DNA of 64,000 nucleotides from contig JADCLS010000001.1 of assembly GCA_026702845.1 (NCBI GenBank), positions 620,001 to 684,000 on the forward strand, given 5' to 3'. Positions 53,777-63,220 of this stretch are shown piece after piece. The notes beneath the pieces were generated by a model that did not search any database, was not told the origin of the DNA, and worked only from the letters and a program-made list of their open reading frames with translations. How positions within the stretch are numbered: the stretch's first letter is position 1; each line of letters begins with the position of its first letter. Source of the DNA: Candidatus Heimdallarchaeota archaeon (lineage in GTDB: Archaea; Asgardarchaeota; Heimdallarchaeia; Heimdallarchaeales; Kariarchaeaceae). Position numbers and translations under genes: made by a program.

Positions 53777-55415
53777 AAACACATTATGGGCAGAAATCAC
53801 TGTAGATGAATTAGTTAAACTTGGAGTTCGTTATGCTTGCATTGGTGGCGGATCGAGATCAACACCATTAACCCTTGCACTGGCGAGTAGTAGCATTACT
53901 ACTCTACCCTTCGTGGATGAGAGAAATGCAGGATTTTTTGCATTAGGATTGGCTATGTATACAAAAATTCCATCAGTTATCGTATGTACTTCAGGAACAG
54001 CTTTAGCCAATTTCCACCCGGCCGTTTTAGAAGCTCAATATTCTGAGATCCCATTGCTCATATTAAGTGCAGATCGACCTCAAGAACTAAGAAAAAGTGG
54101 GGCTAACCAGACCATGGATCAAGTAAAATTCTTCAGTAATGTATATTTTGAAGAGATTAGTTTACCTGAACCTGAACCACTTCCACGGACGATAAGAGCA
54201 CTTCGAACGAGTATTGACAAGGCCTACTACCATTGTACTCTTGGAATTCAAGGTCCAGCTCATCTTAATTTCCCATTTAGAAAACCACTTGAGCCAATAA
54301 AAAGTGTTAGACCACTCAATACAAAGTATTTGGGTGATCTGGAACGTATTGGTAGAGATGGCCCCTTCCTAAAAATAATACGACTGATGGAAGGCTTGGA
54401 TCATGATGTTATGAAGTCTCTAGTATCGAAAATTAACAAATCTGAACGTGGAATAATTATTGCAGGTTCAACACCTGCACCAATCATTTTTGCAGATCAA
54501 GTCTATCAATTTTCCAAGGTGACCGGATATCCAATACTCGCAGATGCTGCGTCAGGTTTGAGATTCAATACATCATCAATCAATGTATTCGATAGCTACA
54601 ATGCAATACTCAAGATGGAGGAATTTGAGCCCGATTTACTCATTATCTTCAATCAATCCATAACATCCAACTCATTAATGCAATTTGTTGAAGAAACTGC
54701 ATGTGAAAAAATACTTATCTCGAGTAATTCTATAAAAGATTCTAGTCTGACCTACTCACTCTATATTCAAGCTAATCCCCAAATTGTTTTGGATAGTATA
54801 ATCGATGAGATACAGAATAAAGAGAATACTTGGTTGAAGAAGTGGAAAAAATTGCATCAAAAGGTAAATATCTCATCAGTGAAATTTAATGAATCTGAGG
54901 TTGTGAGGAGTATATTTTCAAATATAAAAAATAACTCAGATGTGTACCTATCAAATTCACTTACTATAAGGCTGGTTGATGAGATGATTTTTGAGGATAA
55001 GAAAAATCTTCATATCTATAGTAATAGGGGCCTGAGTGGTATTGATGGACTTATATCTATAGCTTCTGGATTAGCTAAAGCAAAAGGTGGCAAGATATCA
55101 TTGATTATTGGTGACCAATCCTTTATTCATAACAGTAATGCATTACTTGAAATTATGAAATTTCAATTATATCTGAACATCTTCATAATCAATAATAATG
55201 GTGGTGGCATTTTTCAAAGATTACCAATTGCACAATTCGAACCCGAATTTCAGAACTATTTTGTGATGCCTCATGGAATGGAATTCAAAGATCTAGCTAA
55301 AGCTTACAAATTTAATTACTTAAAGGCGAATTCTATGGATACTATGCAAGTTATGTTTGAAAAGAATTTACATAATAAAGATGAAACAACTATTTTTGAG
55401 TTCATTATTACATAA
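53769..55415 (+). CDS. menD: SEPHCHC synthase MenD
   Basis: The thiamine-diphosphate enzyme that joins isochorismate and 2-oxoglutarate to SEPHCHC. Seen are GGGSRSTPLTLALAS, DERNAGFFALGLA (cofactor-activating Glu/Asp region), TSGTALANFHPAVLEA, ILSADRPQELRKSGANQTMDQ-type text near residue 110, IGDQSFIHNSNAL and INNNGGGIFQRLP (ThDP/Mg site). 548 residues is normal. The start is TTG 53769, nine bases after GGAGG, overlapping the menF stop by eight bases, so the two are coupled. It converges on the PRC-barrel gene with an eight-base overlap. Confidence 0.93.
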   Translation: MNENTLWAEITVDELVKLGVRYACIGGGSRSTPLTLALASSSITTLPFVDERNAGFFALGLAMYTKIPSVIVCTSGTALANFHPAVLEAQYSEIPLLILSADRPQELRKSGANQTMDQVKFFSNVYFEEISLPEPEPLPRTIRALRTSIDKAYYHCTLGIQGPAHLNFPFRKPLEPIKSVRPLNTKYLGDLERIGRDGPFLKIIRLMEGLDHDVMKSLVSKINKSERGIIIAGSTPAPIIFADQVYQFSKVTGYPILADAASGLRFNTSSINVFDSYNAILKMEEFEPDLLIIFNQSITSNSLMQFVEETACEKILISSNSIKDSSLTYSLYIQANPQIVLDSIIDEIQNKENTWLKKWKKLHQKVNISSVKFNESEVVRSIFSNIKNNSDVYLSNSLTIRLVDEMIFEDKKNLHIYSNRGLSGIDGLISIASGLAKAKGGKISLIIGDQSFIHNSNALLEIMKFQLYLNIFIINNNGGGIFQRLPIAQFEPEFQNYFVMPHGMEFKDLAKAYKFNYLKANSMDTMQVMFEKNLHNKDETTIFEFIIT

Positions 55416-55998
55416 TTCTGGTATAAATCCTGGGATCTTTTATCTCATTTGATGGAATTTCATGAGGTGATGCTTTCTCCATCACCTGAGAGGTAAGGTT
55501 TTTCTGCAATTCAGATTTAGTCCTGTTGATCTTGATCCGATCTTTCTCAATATCTGAAATAAGGGGGGTAGGCAGAATGAATTCATCCTTCTCTTGTAAC
55601 CCTAGCCTCTGAAACACATTACCTATGGGTCCAACAATGAAGCTGATTCGATTATCAGTATGAAATACAGCATCAGTGATCTTGCCTATTAGCTCTTTAT
55701 CGCTATCTACCACATCAAAATCACGGAATTTTCTGAAGAATTCCTCTTCTTCAAGTGTATACGCATACTTCAGATGATCCGAACCTTGTTTCAAGGTGAT
55801 TCTACCGGGTATAAACTCGTTAATTTCATCTATAGAAAAGGCAAGTTCAGTGTTACCTGCCGTCTTAACTATGAAATGCTTTAGTTTATATTCCTCGGGA
55901 TGGAAGCTGAAATTGATAATCTTACCCAATAATACACCATTTGGGCTGTAACAATCAACATTCTCTAAATTTACTAGGAAAAATTCTTTTTCTTTCAT
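55408..55998 (-). CDS. PRC-barrel domain protein
   Basis: The 196-residue protein holds two PRC-barrel-like units (about 8-70: DCYSPNGVLLGKIINFSFHP; about 95-150: DVVDSDKELIGKITDAVFHT) and a polar C-terminal tail. PRC barrels are small beta barrels found in photosynthetic reaction centre H subunits, RimM and many archaeal proteins that bind RNA or partners. The start is ATG 55998, since GAGGTT stands seven bases before it and a TATA box (CTATATAAG) lies at about 56041-56049; a longer frame to 56064 would run across that TATA box. It sits between menD and menB, but link to the pathway is only positional. Confidence 0.7.
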   Translation of the reverse strand: MKEKEFFLVNLENVDCYSPNGVLLGKIINFSFHPEEYKLKHFIVKTAGNTELAFSIDEINEFIPGRITLKQGSDHLKYAYTLEEEEFFRKFRDFDVVDSDKELIGKITDAVFHTDNRISFIVGPIGNVFQRLGLQEKDEFILPTPLISDIEKDRIKINRTKSELQKNLTSQVMEKASPHEIPSNEIKDPRIYTRIM

Positions 55999-56107
55999 AT
56001 TTTTAACCTCTAGAATAGTGTGATTATATTGGTGTTCTCTCTTATATAGTTTATCCGAGTACAATGTGGAAAATGATAGTATTGTTATATGATTATATAG
56101 TATATTC

Positions 56108-56944
56108 TTAAGAAATCCACTTTATATCCTTGAAATTTGGTTTTCTTTTTTCTAAAAATGCATTTCTCCCCTCTTTTGCCTCTTCAGTCATATAAGCAAG
56201 TCGAGTGGCCTCACCTGCAAATACTTGCTGGCCAACCATGCCATCATCAGTCAAATTAAAGGCAAATTTTAACATTTTAATAGATGTGGGAGACTTAGCT
56301 AGTATCTCTTGTGCCCATTGAAAAGCGGTATCTTCTAATTCATCGTGAGGGATTACTGCATTTACCATACCCATTTCATATGCTTCTTGTGCCGTATATG
56401 TCCTGCCTAGGAAAAAGATCTCACGAGCACGTTTCTGACCAACCATTTTGGCTAGATATGCAGATCCATATCCACCATCGAAACTGGTAACATCAGCATC
56501 CGTTTGCTTAAATAAACCGTGTTCTTTGCTGGCCAATGTCAAATCAGCAACAACATGTAAAGAATGTCCACCACCAACTGCCCAACCCGGAACAACAGCA
56601 ATTACTACTTTAGGCATGAATCTCATTAGCCTCTGTACCTCAAGTATATTCAATCTTGGTACACCATCATCATCAACATATCCCTGATGTCCTCGAGCAT
56701 TTTGATCTCCCCCACTGCAAAAGGCCCACTTTCCATCCTTGCTTGATGGTCCCTCACCACTTAATAATACTATTCCAATGTTATGGTCTTCTCTTGCATC
56801 AAGAAAGGCATCGTATAATTCAAAAACTGTACGTGGTCTGAACGCATTTCTTACATCAGGTCTATTGAATGCAATTCTTGCAACCCCCTCACATTTCTTA
56901 TAGGTGATATCTTGATATTCCTTGACTGTATTCCACTTTATCAT
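56108..56944 (-). CDS. menB: 1,4-Dihydroxy-2-naphthoyl-CoA synthase MenB
   Basis: A crotonase-fold enzyme that cyclises o-succinylbenzoyl-CoA to the naphthoate ring. The MenB-specific marks are all present: the long FCSGGDQNARGHQGYVDDDG loop, VPGWAVGGGHSLHVV with the oxyanion-hole Gly pair, KQTDADVTSFDGGYGSAYLA with the catalytic Asp and Tyr, and the C-terminal NAFLEKRKPNFKDIKW. 278 residues is normal. It is read opposite to menD and menA-menE, so the men genes are spread over at least four transcripts here. Confidence 0.96.
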   Translation of the reverse strand: MIKWNTVKEYQDITYKKCEGVARIAFNRPDVRNAFRPRTVFELYDAFLDAREDHNIGIVLLSGEGPSSKDGKWAFCSGGDQNARGHQGYVDDDGVPRLNILEVQRLMRFMPKVVIAVVPGWAVGGGHSLHVVADLTLASKEHGLFKQTDADVTSFDGGYGSAYLAKMVGQKRAREIFFLGRTYTAQEAYEMGMVNAVIPHDELEDTAFQWAQEILAKSPTSIKMLKFAFNLTDDGMVGQQVFAGEATRLAYMTEEAKEGRNAFLEKRKPNFKDIKWIS

Positions 56945-57086
56945 TCTAGTTCACAGCCTTAGTATGGAATTAAGTAGATTACTACTGATGAACGAGTACA
57001 TTTCATAAAATACCTCGATCAATTTGATAATCATTTTATCAGAGATTTCGAGAAGAATTTAACTGGTACTCTTGTTATAGTATATT

Positions 57087-57659
57087 GTGAATACAAAAGC
57101 ATATATTGGTCTCATCATCATTCATATTGGACTATTAGCTGTACTCGCAATTGATACTATTCTATTTGGATTCACTCCTGCACCCTCAAATTATGATGGT
57201 GATTCTCGAATTATACTGGCCAGTAGTTTATTCTGGGTACAATGGATAAGTCATTGTATGCACTATGATCTTAACCTTGCAGGTAGGATAATCTGGTGTA
57301 CTTCAGGTCTCATTGGAGGATTACTCAGTTCAAAATTACTAGTAAAACATGGTGAACGAGCTAAGAAACCAATTTTCTTGTACTATGTTCTTCTAATCAT
57401 CTTACTTGGAACAACTTACATTAAATATGAATGGAGGTTTCCAAATAGGATACTCAATGGCTCTAACATTGTTGATACCTTACAGGCAGGGATTTTTTCA
57501 TACTTTCCCTATCTGATAACCTTTGCAGGAGTGATCTTAACCAAAGTACCAGAGGTGAAGAAGAGTAAATTTCATTTCTTGCTTCCGATTCTTCTATTTC
57601 TATCAATTTTTATCTCAGCAATGCATTTTCTGTTCATGAATCTACTTTTGTGTGCCTAG
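57087..57659 (+). CDS. Polytopic membrane protein of unknown function
   Basis: The 190-residue protein has about five or six membrane helices (residues about 5-30, 40-62, 66-85, 95-115, 130-150 and 165-188) with short loops, and a polar extracellular or cytosolic piece (PAPSNYDGDSRI). I recognise no family or catalytic motif. GTG 57087 is the start. It lies between menB (opposite strand) and menA (same strand, 83 bp downstream); a link to quinone synthesis is a guess from place only. Confidence 0.6.
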   Translation: MNTKAYIGLIIIHIGLLAVLAIDTILFGFTPAPSNYDGDSRIILASSLFWVQWISHCMHYDLNLAGRIIWCTSGLIGGLLSSKLLVKHGERAKKPIFLYYVLLIILLGTTYIKYEWRFPNRILNGSNIVDTLQAGIFSYFPYLITFAGVILTKVPEVKKSKFHFLLPILLFLSIFISAMHFLFMNLLLCA

Positions 57660-57742
57660 ATTTCTAATTCATAATCAATTTTCTTTGATAATATCAATTC
57701 AAGTATCGTATTCTTCTTAATATACAACTAAAAGGGAGAATT

Positions 57743-58639
57743 GTGAGTGAAGAGATACAACTCTCCAAATTCCAAATCTGGTTACTCGCCATCAGACCGA
57801 AAACACTACCTGCTGCAGTCTCACCTGTATTGGTTGGTACAGCCATGGCTATTCGTGATGATGCATTTCTTTTTCTTCCAGCAATAGCTGCAATACTCGG
57901 TTCTTTATTGATCCAGATACTATCCAATCTTGCCAATGATTATTATGATTATCTCAAGGGTTATGATACAGAAGAACGCAAAGGTCCCACTAGGGTGGCT
58001 GCATCAGGTCTGGTGAGTTTGAAGGAGTTGAAGAATGGTATCATTATCAACATTCTTTTAGCAATGATCATCGGTCTCTATCTCATTTATGTAGGAGGTT
58101 TGGTTATTCTCTTGATAGGTGTATTCTCTCTTATCTTTGCAGTACTATATTCCGGTGGGCCTTTTCCTCTATCAACTATTGGGCTTGGAGACCTCTTTGT
58201 TTTCATCTTTTTTGGTTTAGCTGCAGTTGGAGGTACATATTATGTTCAGGCAAAAGCAATTAGTTTATTGGTATTTCTTTCAGCAGTTCCACCAGGATTA
58301 CTCATCACAGCCATTTTAGTCGTTAATAATTACCGAGATATTGAAACAGACAAGGAAGTAGGTAAGTTTACCCTCGCAGTATTAATGGGACATACGCTTT
58401 CCAAGTACTATTATTTGCTGCTATTGATTGTTTCTTTTGCCATTCCTCTGCTTTTCTTCTTAGAATACGATTTTTCGGGTTGGATCTTTCTTCCATTATT
58501 ATCTATAATTAAGGCAGTTCCTCTTGTGAAAAATATATGGAAAAGCAATGAGGGTAAGATAATGAACATGACATTAGCAGGTACTGCCCAGTTGAGTATG
58601 ATCTACTCTTTACTCTTTTTCATAGGTATAGTGATTTAG
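57743..58639 (+). CDS. menA: 1,4-Dihydroxy-2-naphthoate prenyltransferase MenA
   Basis: A UbiA-family membrane enzyme that attaches the polyprenyl chain to dihydroxynaphthoate. It has eight or nine helices and both Asp-rich sites: SNLANDYYDYLKGYDTEE (first, with the MenA-type Gly-Tyr-Asp spacing) and VVNNYRDIETDKEVGKFTL (second), plus RPKTLPAAVSPVLVG at the N-terminus, which is typical of MenA. 298 residues is normal. Start is GTG 57743, with AGGGAGAA four bases upstream. The stop directly abuts the start of menE, so the two form an operon. Confidence 0.94.
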   Translation: MSEEIQLSKFQIWLLAIRPKTLPAAVSPVLVGTAMAIRDDAFLFLPAIAAILGSLLIQILSNLANDYYDYLKGYDTEERKGPTRVAASGLVSLKELKNGIIINILLAMIIGLYLIYVGGLVILLIGVFSLIFAVLYSGGPFPLSTIGLGDLFVFIFFGLAAVGGTYYVQAKAISLLVFLSAVPPGLLITAILVVNNYRDIETDKEVGKFTLAVLMGHTLSKYYYLLLLIVSFAIPLLFFLEYDFSGWIFLPLLSIIKAVPLVKNIWKSNEGKIMNMTLAGTAQLSMIYSLLFFIGIVI

Positions 58640-60052
58640 ATGAAAAATTGGTTACATCATTCTGCTTCAAAGTACTCCGATCGTATCGCAGTATACTACA
58701 AGGATAAATCCATTACCTATAGTCAGCTTCTTCAAAGAAGTCAGATGTATGCAGATAAATTGCATACTGCAGGAATTAGGAGAGGAGATCACGTTGGAGT
58801 TTTTTTACGTAATTCCATTCTCTACGTATATATCATCTATGCACTTATAGAACTAGGGGCTGTCTTCATACCATTGAATACTCGATTATCCAACAAGGAG
58901 TTAGTTCCAAGGATGAAATATGCTGATGTTCAATATTTACTTGCAGATCAGGATATGGGTGAATTAAGTTCCATATCTGTATATGAATTGAAGGAGATGG
59001 AAAGAACAGATTTTCCAAGGGAAGATATAGATCCAAAGGCTCTGCATAGTATAATCTTCACATCAGGAACAACAAGCCATCCAAAAGCTGTGATGCTAAG
59101 CTATGAAAATCATTATTCCAGTGCCAGAAGTTCAGCAGAATTATTAGGTATACGAGATGATGATGCCTGGCTTAATTGTATTCCACTTTATCATGTAGGA
59201 GGACTTGAGATTGTTTTCCGAAGCTGTATCAATGGAACAAGTATGATCTTGATGCCATCTTTCAATGAGGATGTAATCAGAGAGAAAATCGTAAACAATG
59301 AAGTAAGCATGATTTCTGTCGTTCCTACCATGTTCAAACGGTTATATACTCAACCCATCATCTCATCTAGAATGAGGTGTATATTGATCGGTGGTGCCCA
59401 TACTCCAGGATCTATGGTACAATGGGCACTTCAACATGAGCTTCCCATAGCAATTACATATGGTATGACTGAAACCTGTTCACAAGCAGCAACAGCAACA
59501 ACTGAAATTTTGGAAAAATTTCCACAATCAGTTGGTTTTCCATTGAAAGGGATGGAGATAAAGATTAACCTCATTGCTGGAGAGACATACGGTGAGATCT
59601 TGGTTAAGGGTGAAATGGTAACCTCTGGGTATTACAAGGCGGATGAGTTGAATAGGGTAAGTTTTGTTGATGGATACTTCAAAACAGGAGACTTGGGGTA
59701 TTTTGATGGAAAGCATCTTGTAGTATTACAGAGAAGAACAGATTTGATCATATCCGGTGGAGAGAATATAGTGCCTTCTGAGGTCGAGCAAGTTTTAATC
59801 TCCCATAATGCGATTAAGGATGCTATAGTTTTTGGAATGCATGATGATCTCTGGGGTCAGAGGGTAGTAGCCGCAATAATCATCGATTCTGACATATCTT
59901 TTGAAGAATTGGAGAAGTACTGTAGGTTGTATTTAGCTGGGTACAAGGTTCCAAGAGAATATCGTAGCTATACTACATTTCCTCAGAATGCCTCGGGGAA
60001 AATAATTAGAGATGAAGTGAAAAAGCAATTTAAGGATGTTCCAAAAATATAA
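58640..60052 (+). CDS. menE: o-Succinylbenzoate-CoA ligase MenE
   Basis: An ANL-superfamily adenylating enzyme of 470 residues, probably activating o-succinylbenzoate to its CoA ester before MenB. Motifs: SIIFTSGTTSHPKAVML (ATP loop, with Ser-His where Gly-x is usual), LNCIPLYHVGGLEIV, AITYGMTETCSQ, YFKTGDLGYFDG (hinge Asp) and NASGKIIRDEV with the catalytic Lys. Substrate is judged from the place directly after menA and from MenE-like length; another acyl-CoA ligase cannot be excluded by sequence alone. Confidence 0.88.
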   Translation: MKNWLHHSASKYSDRIAVYYKDKSITYSQLLQRSQMYADKLHTAGIRRGDHVGVFLRNSILYVYIIYALIELGAVFIPLNTRLSNKELVPRMKYADVQYLLADQDMGELSSISVYELKEMERTDFPREDIDPKALHSIIFTSGTTSHPKAVMLSYENHYSSARSSAELLGIRDDDAWLNCIPLYHVGGLEIVFRSCINGTSMILMPSFNEDVIREKIVNNEVSMISVVPTMFKRLYTQPIISSRMRCILIGGAHTPGSMVQWALQHELPIAITYGMTETCSQAATATTEILEKFPQSVGFPLKGMEIKINLIAGETYGEILVKGEMVTSGYYKADELNRVSFVDGYFKTGDLGYFDGKHLVVLQRRTDLIISGGENIVPSEVEQVLISHNAIKDAIVFGMHDDLWGQRVVAAIIIDSDISFEELEKYCRLYLAGYKVPREYRSYTTFPQNASGKIIRDEVKKQFKDVPKI

Positions 60053-60089
60053 TAATAAAACTGATAACTTTATTGTAAGAACTTAGATT

Positions 60090-61115
60090 TTATATTAATA
60101 CTGCTGCGTTTGAACCTTTTTTAGGTAACGACCAGAAACCATCGATAATTAGACTTGAAATTGCAAAAGCTAAAGCAAGATCCTCTTCTCTTCTTAATTC
60201 AAGATAGATGCGAGGATTGTATCCGACAGAAAAAGTGGAAAGGGGCCCAATACCTAGTTTATCCTTTACGTACTCGTGCTCCAGAAAAAATATCTCATCA
60301 CCAAACTCGTGAACTCTAATTATATGTGAATACTTTTGTTTCTGTTTCTGATTGTTATTGATGTCTATCTCAGTGTACTCTTGTTTTGGAGTAAGTTCTA
60401 AACTGCACTCAAACATCCTTTCGGGATGAATTATGTGTACTTTCGATTTATGTTCTCTTAGTGCCTTGCGAACCTTCACCGTAACAGTACCTGTTGGATG
60501 AAATCCAAGGTCTTTGGCTACACATTTTTTTATTTTAAAAGAGGTTGTTCTCCTTTTCACATCATAATACCCTTCAATTGTCTCAGGATTTGTAATTTGA
60601 AGATACTTCACCCCAAAGAAAATTATGAAAATAGGAATACTCATCATTAACATTGTTCCCAACATGGCAGGTACAACCATCATGCTGTCGCCAAGGCTTG
60701 CAGTGAAGATTATTGCTCCTATCCAAATGATAAACCCTATCACAATCAGAAAAACATTTCTGAAAATAGTTTTCATGGCCAGACTAGGACCATAACTTGT
60801 TAACACTGGTTTTGAATTCTGTATATCGATATTTTCACCTTCAAAAAGAGACATTTTTGCGTTCATATAAATCCAATTTCGAAGTATGGTATACTTTCCC
60901 CTCCCCTTGAGTTCTTGCATAGCTGGCAATCTCGGCATAATATCCATTCTTTCATATTCAGGAAATAATGCAGGATTTTTATTCATTTTTTGGGGGTTGA
61001 TATTATCAACAGAGTGTTCTAGTATTGATGGTGTTTGTACTGATGATCCACATTCACCACACACATCTGCTTTTTTTTTCAGTGGTGAACCACATGAATA
61101 ACAAAACGAATTCAT
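60090..61115 (-). CDS. Zinc-ribbon membrane protein
   Basis: The 341-residue protein starts with a double-Cys ribbon (SFCYSCGSPLKKKADVCGEC), continues with a polar stretch, has two membrane helices at about residues 112-175 (FLIVIGFIIWIGAIIFTASL and LGTMLMMSIPIFIIFFGV), and ends with about 160 residues of beta-rich fold (VKRRTTSFKIKKCVAKDLGF, then RIYLELRREEDLALAFAISS). The C-terminal part faintly recalls LURP-one/scramblase folds; that is weak. The start ATG 61115 is supported by a TATA box (CTTAAATAT, about 61136-61144). Function unknown. Confidence 0.65.
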   Translation of the reverse strand: MNSFCYSCGSPLKKKADVCGECGSSVQTPSILEHSVDNINPQKMNKNPALFPEYERMDIMPRLPAMQELKGRGKYTILRNWIYMNAKMSLFEGENIDIQNSKPVLTSYGPSLAMKTIFRNVFLIVIGFIIWIGAIIFTASLGDSMMVVPAMLGTMLMMSIPIFIIFFGVKYLQITNPETIEGYYDVKRRTTSFKIKKCVAKDLGFHPTGTVTVKVRKALREHKSKVHIIHPERMFECSLELTPKQEYTEIDINNNQKQKQKYSHIIRVHEFGDEIFFLEHEYVKDKLGIGPLSTFSVGYNPRIYLELRREEDLALAFAISSLIIDGFWSLPKKGSNAAVLI

Positions 61116-61363
61116 AATGAAGACGGTAAAGTCGAATATTTAAGATATTCCACGTAAATTAGGTTTACTTTGTAAAATAATTTATCTCGCTTCAATATTT
61201 AAAAATAAGATCACAGCTGTTCATTTTTACTAAAACTCCAACTGAAATCTGAATATTTAGAACTGATGATTCGGAAACCTAATTTTCATTATTTTTTACA
61301 TAATAAAACAGTTTAAAGACTATTTATGAATAGTGTTGATAGTATTAAAATTACATATGATAA

Positions 61364-62032
61364 TCAATTGACATAAAATTCTTTACGAGTGATCCATGCC
61401 ACGTACATGTACGCAATTGTTTTTGGGATCATCAGCATTCCTACCATGGGCCAAATCTGCACAAATAAGATAACTGGCAGGTAGAATGCATAGGAGGCAA
61501 ACACTCCATATGAGCTCTTGCGAGCATAAGTTCCTGGTTCTGAATATTTGAAATATAGGATTGCAACAGATACTCCAAGAATGGTCAGTGGTGCGTTCCT
61601 TAGCCATCCCCATTCCTGTGGTGGTACAGAGCTACTCCACTCATTCTGTGGAAACATCATGATAATCAATCTCAAGATCCCTACTCCTTGTAAAATCCAG
61701 TATTTCGTATCCTTTTCCTGTTGAGCAAATCTTCTCCAGGCTTCAAGGAAAAGCATATAGAAGAATGTCACCGTTGTAGCAGTGGCAAAAGCACCATAGC
61801 CAACAAGATTAGTTTCTGATTCAATTACACCAAAAATTTCCAAAGTCCTGAAACCCACATGACCAAAATCTCCCAAACCTAGGAGTACAAATGCCCACAT
61901 AAGCAAGTGAGCATAATTAGTAGATTTAGCCTTTTCATGATCACGTTTTATTAACATGAGTATTGCTATTATAGCAATAAATGAGAGGTAGAATATGTTG
62001 AAGCTAGCTTCCATGAGTTCTACTGAATCCAT
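61364..62032 (-). CDS. Seven-helix membrane protein
   Basis: The 222-residue protein has seven predicted membrane helices with short loops, at about residues 10-28, 41-63, 76-98, 110-128, 145-163, 174-190 and 193-214. A Lys lies in the last helix (MIPKTIAYMYVAW), but the bordering residues and the Trp/Asp pattern of microbial rhodopsins are not seen, so a retinal protein is unlikely. Loop features include GDFGHVGFRT and NEWSSSVPPQEWG. I do not recognise the family. A TATA-like element (TATTTAAG) lies about 22 bp before ATG 62032. Neighbours give no clue. Confidence 0.65.
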   Translation of the reverse strand: MDSVELMEASFNIFYLSFIAIIAILMLIKRDHEKAKSTNYAHLLMWAFVLLGLGDFGHVGFRTLEIFGVIESETNLVGYGAFATATTVTFFYMLFLEAWRRFAQQEKDTKYWILQGVGILRLIIMMFPQNEWSSSVPPQEWGWLRNAPLTILGVSVAILYFKYSEPGTYARKSSYGVFASYAFYLPVILFVQIWPMVGMLMIPKTIAYMYVAWITRKEFYVN

Positions 62033-62308
62033 ATTTGCTCGTAGTATTTTCTTAAATAATAGTTTATGGAGTAAACAAAAAGGAATGCGAAATTACTTCC
62101 AAAAATCAAGTATTAGTTCAACATAGTAGATTAATTAGTTCTTTAGCCTGTTAATAAAATTCAATTTTTGTTGATATGATCCACCAATAATTCTTCATAT
62201 TTTTATTTTTAAGTTCTTCAGAATAGTTTCTGTTATTTGATAAAATAATCAAGCTTCTATAGCATTTGAATCAAATTTTTATAATCTGCTTATAATCTGA
62301 TTACTAGG

Positions 62309-63172
62309 ATGGCCATCTACATTCGTTGTTACAGGAACAACTGTATGGAATTGATTTTCACCGAGGGTAGAAAAAACAAGAAGAGAATACACATTCTAAT
62401 CAATCCAAGTGAAGATATTAGACTTCCAACTACTGCATCTGAGGATGAAGCAGAACTCAATCCACAAAGTATTACACATATTCTGGCCATGCAGACTTCG
62501 ATTATCCATCCAGAAATGCTTACTAGAACAACAAGAATTGCAGAACAAACCAACCTCCCTATTATCACCAACAAGAAATCTGCCGTTTTCTTCAAAGAAG
62601 CAGGGTTATCTGTTAAGCAACTTAGAATCCTAGGCTTTACTGAGGAGGTGATTGATGGTCTGAGCATCGATCCAGTCTATAAAGAGGAACTTCCAGAAGA
62701 GACCTTGGATCTGGAGAAAACAGAAGAGGAGGAGGAAGAGATAAAAGAAAAAGAAAAACCATTGAAGAAATTCTCCAAAATTGGCAAGAAATTGGGTCAA
62801 CAACTTAATCCAATTCATCTAGCCAAGAATCTACCTAAAAAAGAGGAGAAGCAGGAAGAGGTTGTCATTGATGCAACAAATCCACTTGCAATTATTATAG
62901 GTCTCAGTCAAAAGAAAAGCATACTTTTCCCACTAGATAAAAGAGGATTGAAGTATCTCGATAAAACCATTGCTGCTGTTAAACCATATTTGGTTGTAAT
63001 ACCTGAGGTTAATCCCTCAAGAAGTTTCTCGCTATCTGAGATTGAAAAAGTTGTATTCATTGACCCAAATTATACTGCTGAAGAGAAAATGGTAATTCCT
63101 ACTTCACATAATCAGTCTATGCTACATACTACCATTCTTGGTGGGTATCACAAATGGTATGAAGTAGATTAA
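62309..63172 (+). CDS. Degenerate metallo-beta-lactamase-like protein
   Basis: The 287-residue protein follows the outline of UPF0173-type metallo-beta-lactamases: N-terminal strand pair IRCYRNNCMELIF then HILINPSED (like the family's C-x-x-I...I-L-I-D-P), SITHILAMQTSIIHPEM in place of the H-x-H-x-D-H site, then LPIITNKKSAVFFKEAGL and VIDGLSIDPVY. The zinc ligands are lost, so it is not expected to be catalytic. A Lys/Glu-rich insertion lies at about 130-190 (KTEEEEEEIKEKEKPLKKF). It may have become a structural or binding protein. ATG 62309 is kept because it gives the family's first strand. Confidence 0.55.
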   Translation: MAIYIRCYRNNCMELIFTEGRKNKKRIHILINPSEDIRLPTTASEDEAELNPQSITHILAMQTSIIHPEMLTRTTRIAEQTNLPIITNKKSAVFFKEAGLSVKQLRILGFTEEVIDGLSIDPVYKEELPEETLDLEKTEEEEEEIKEKEKPLKKFSKIGKKLGQQLNPIHLAKNLPKKEEKQEEVVIDATNPLAIIIGLSQKKSILFPLDKRGLKYLDKTIAAVKPYLVVIPEVNPSRSFSLSEIEKVVFIDPNYTAEEKMVIPTSHNQSMLHTTILGGYHKWYEVD

Positions 63173-63220
63173 TCACTCCCTTATACCTAAGTTTATGAAT
63201 CACCTTTTACTTTGTATATT

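Noticed and set aside
55408..56064. Longer PRC-barrel frame starting at 56064
   Set aside because: The extra residues run across a TATA box; ATG 55998 has GAGGTT upstream.
61364..62032. Seven-helix protein as a rhodopsin
   Set aside because: Although a Lys lies in the last helix, the surrounding residues and the proton-path Asp/Trp pattern of microbial rhodopsins are not seen.
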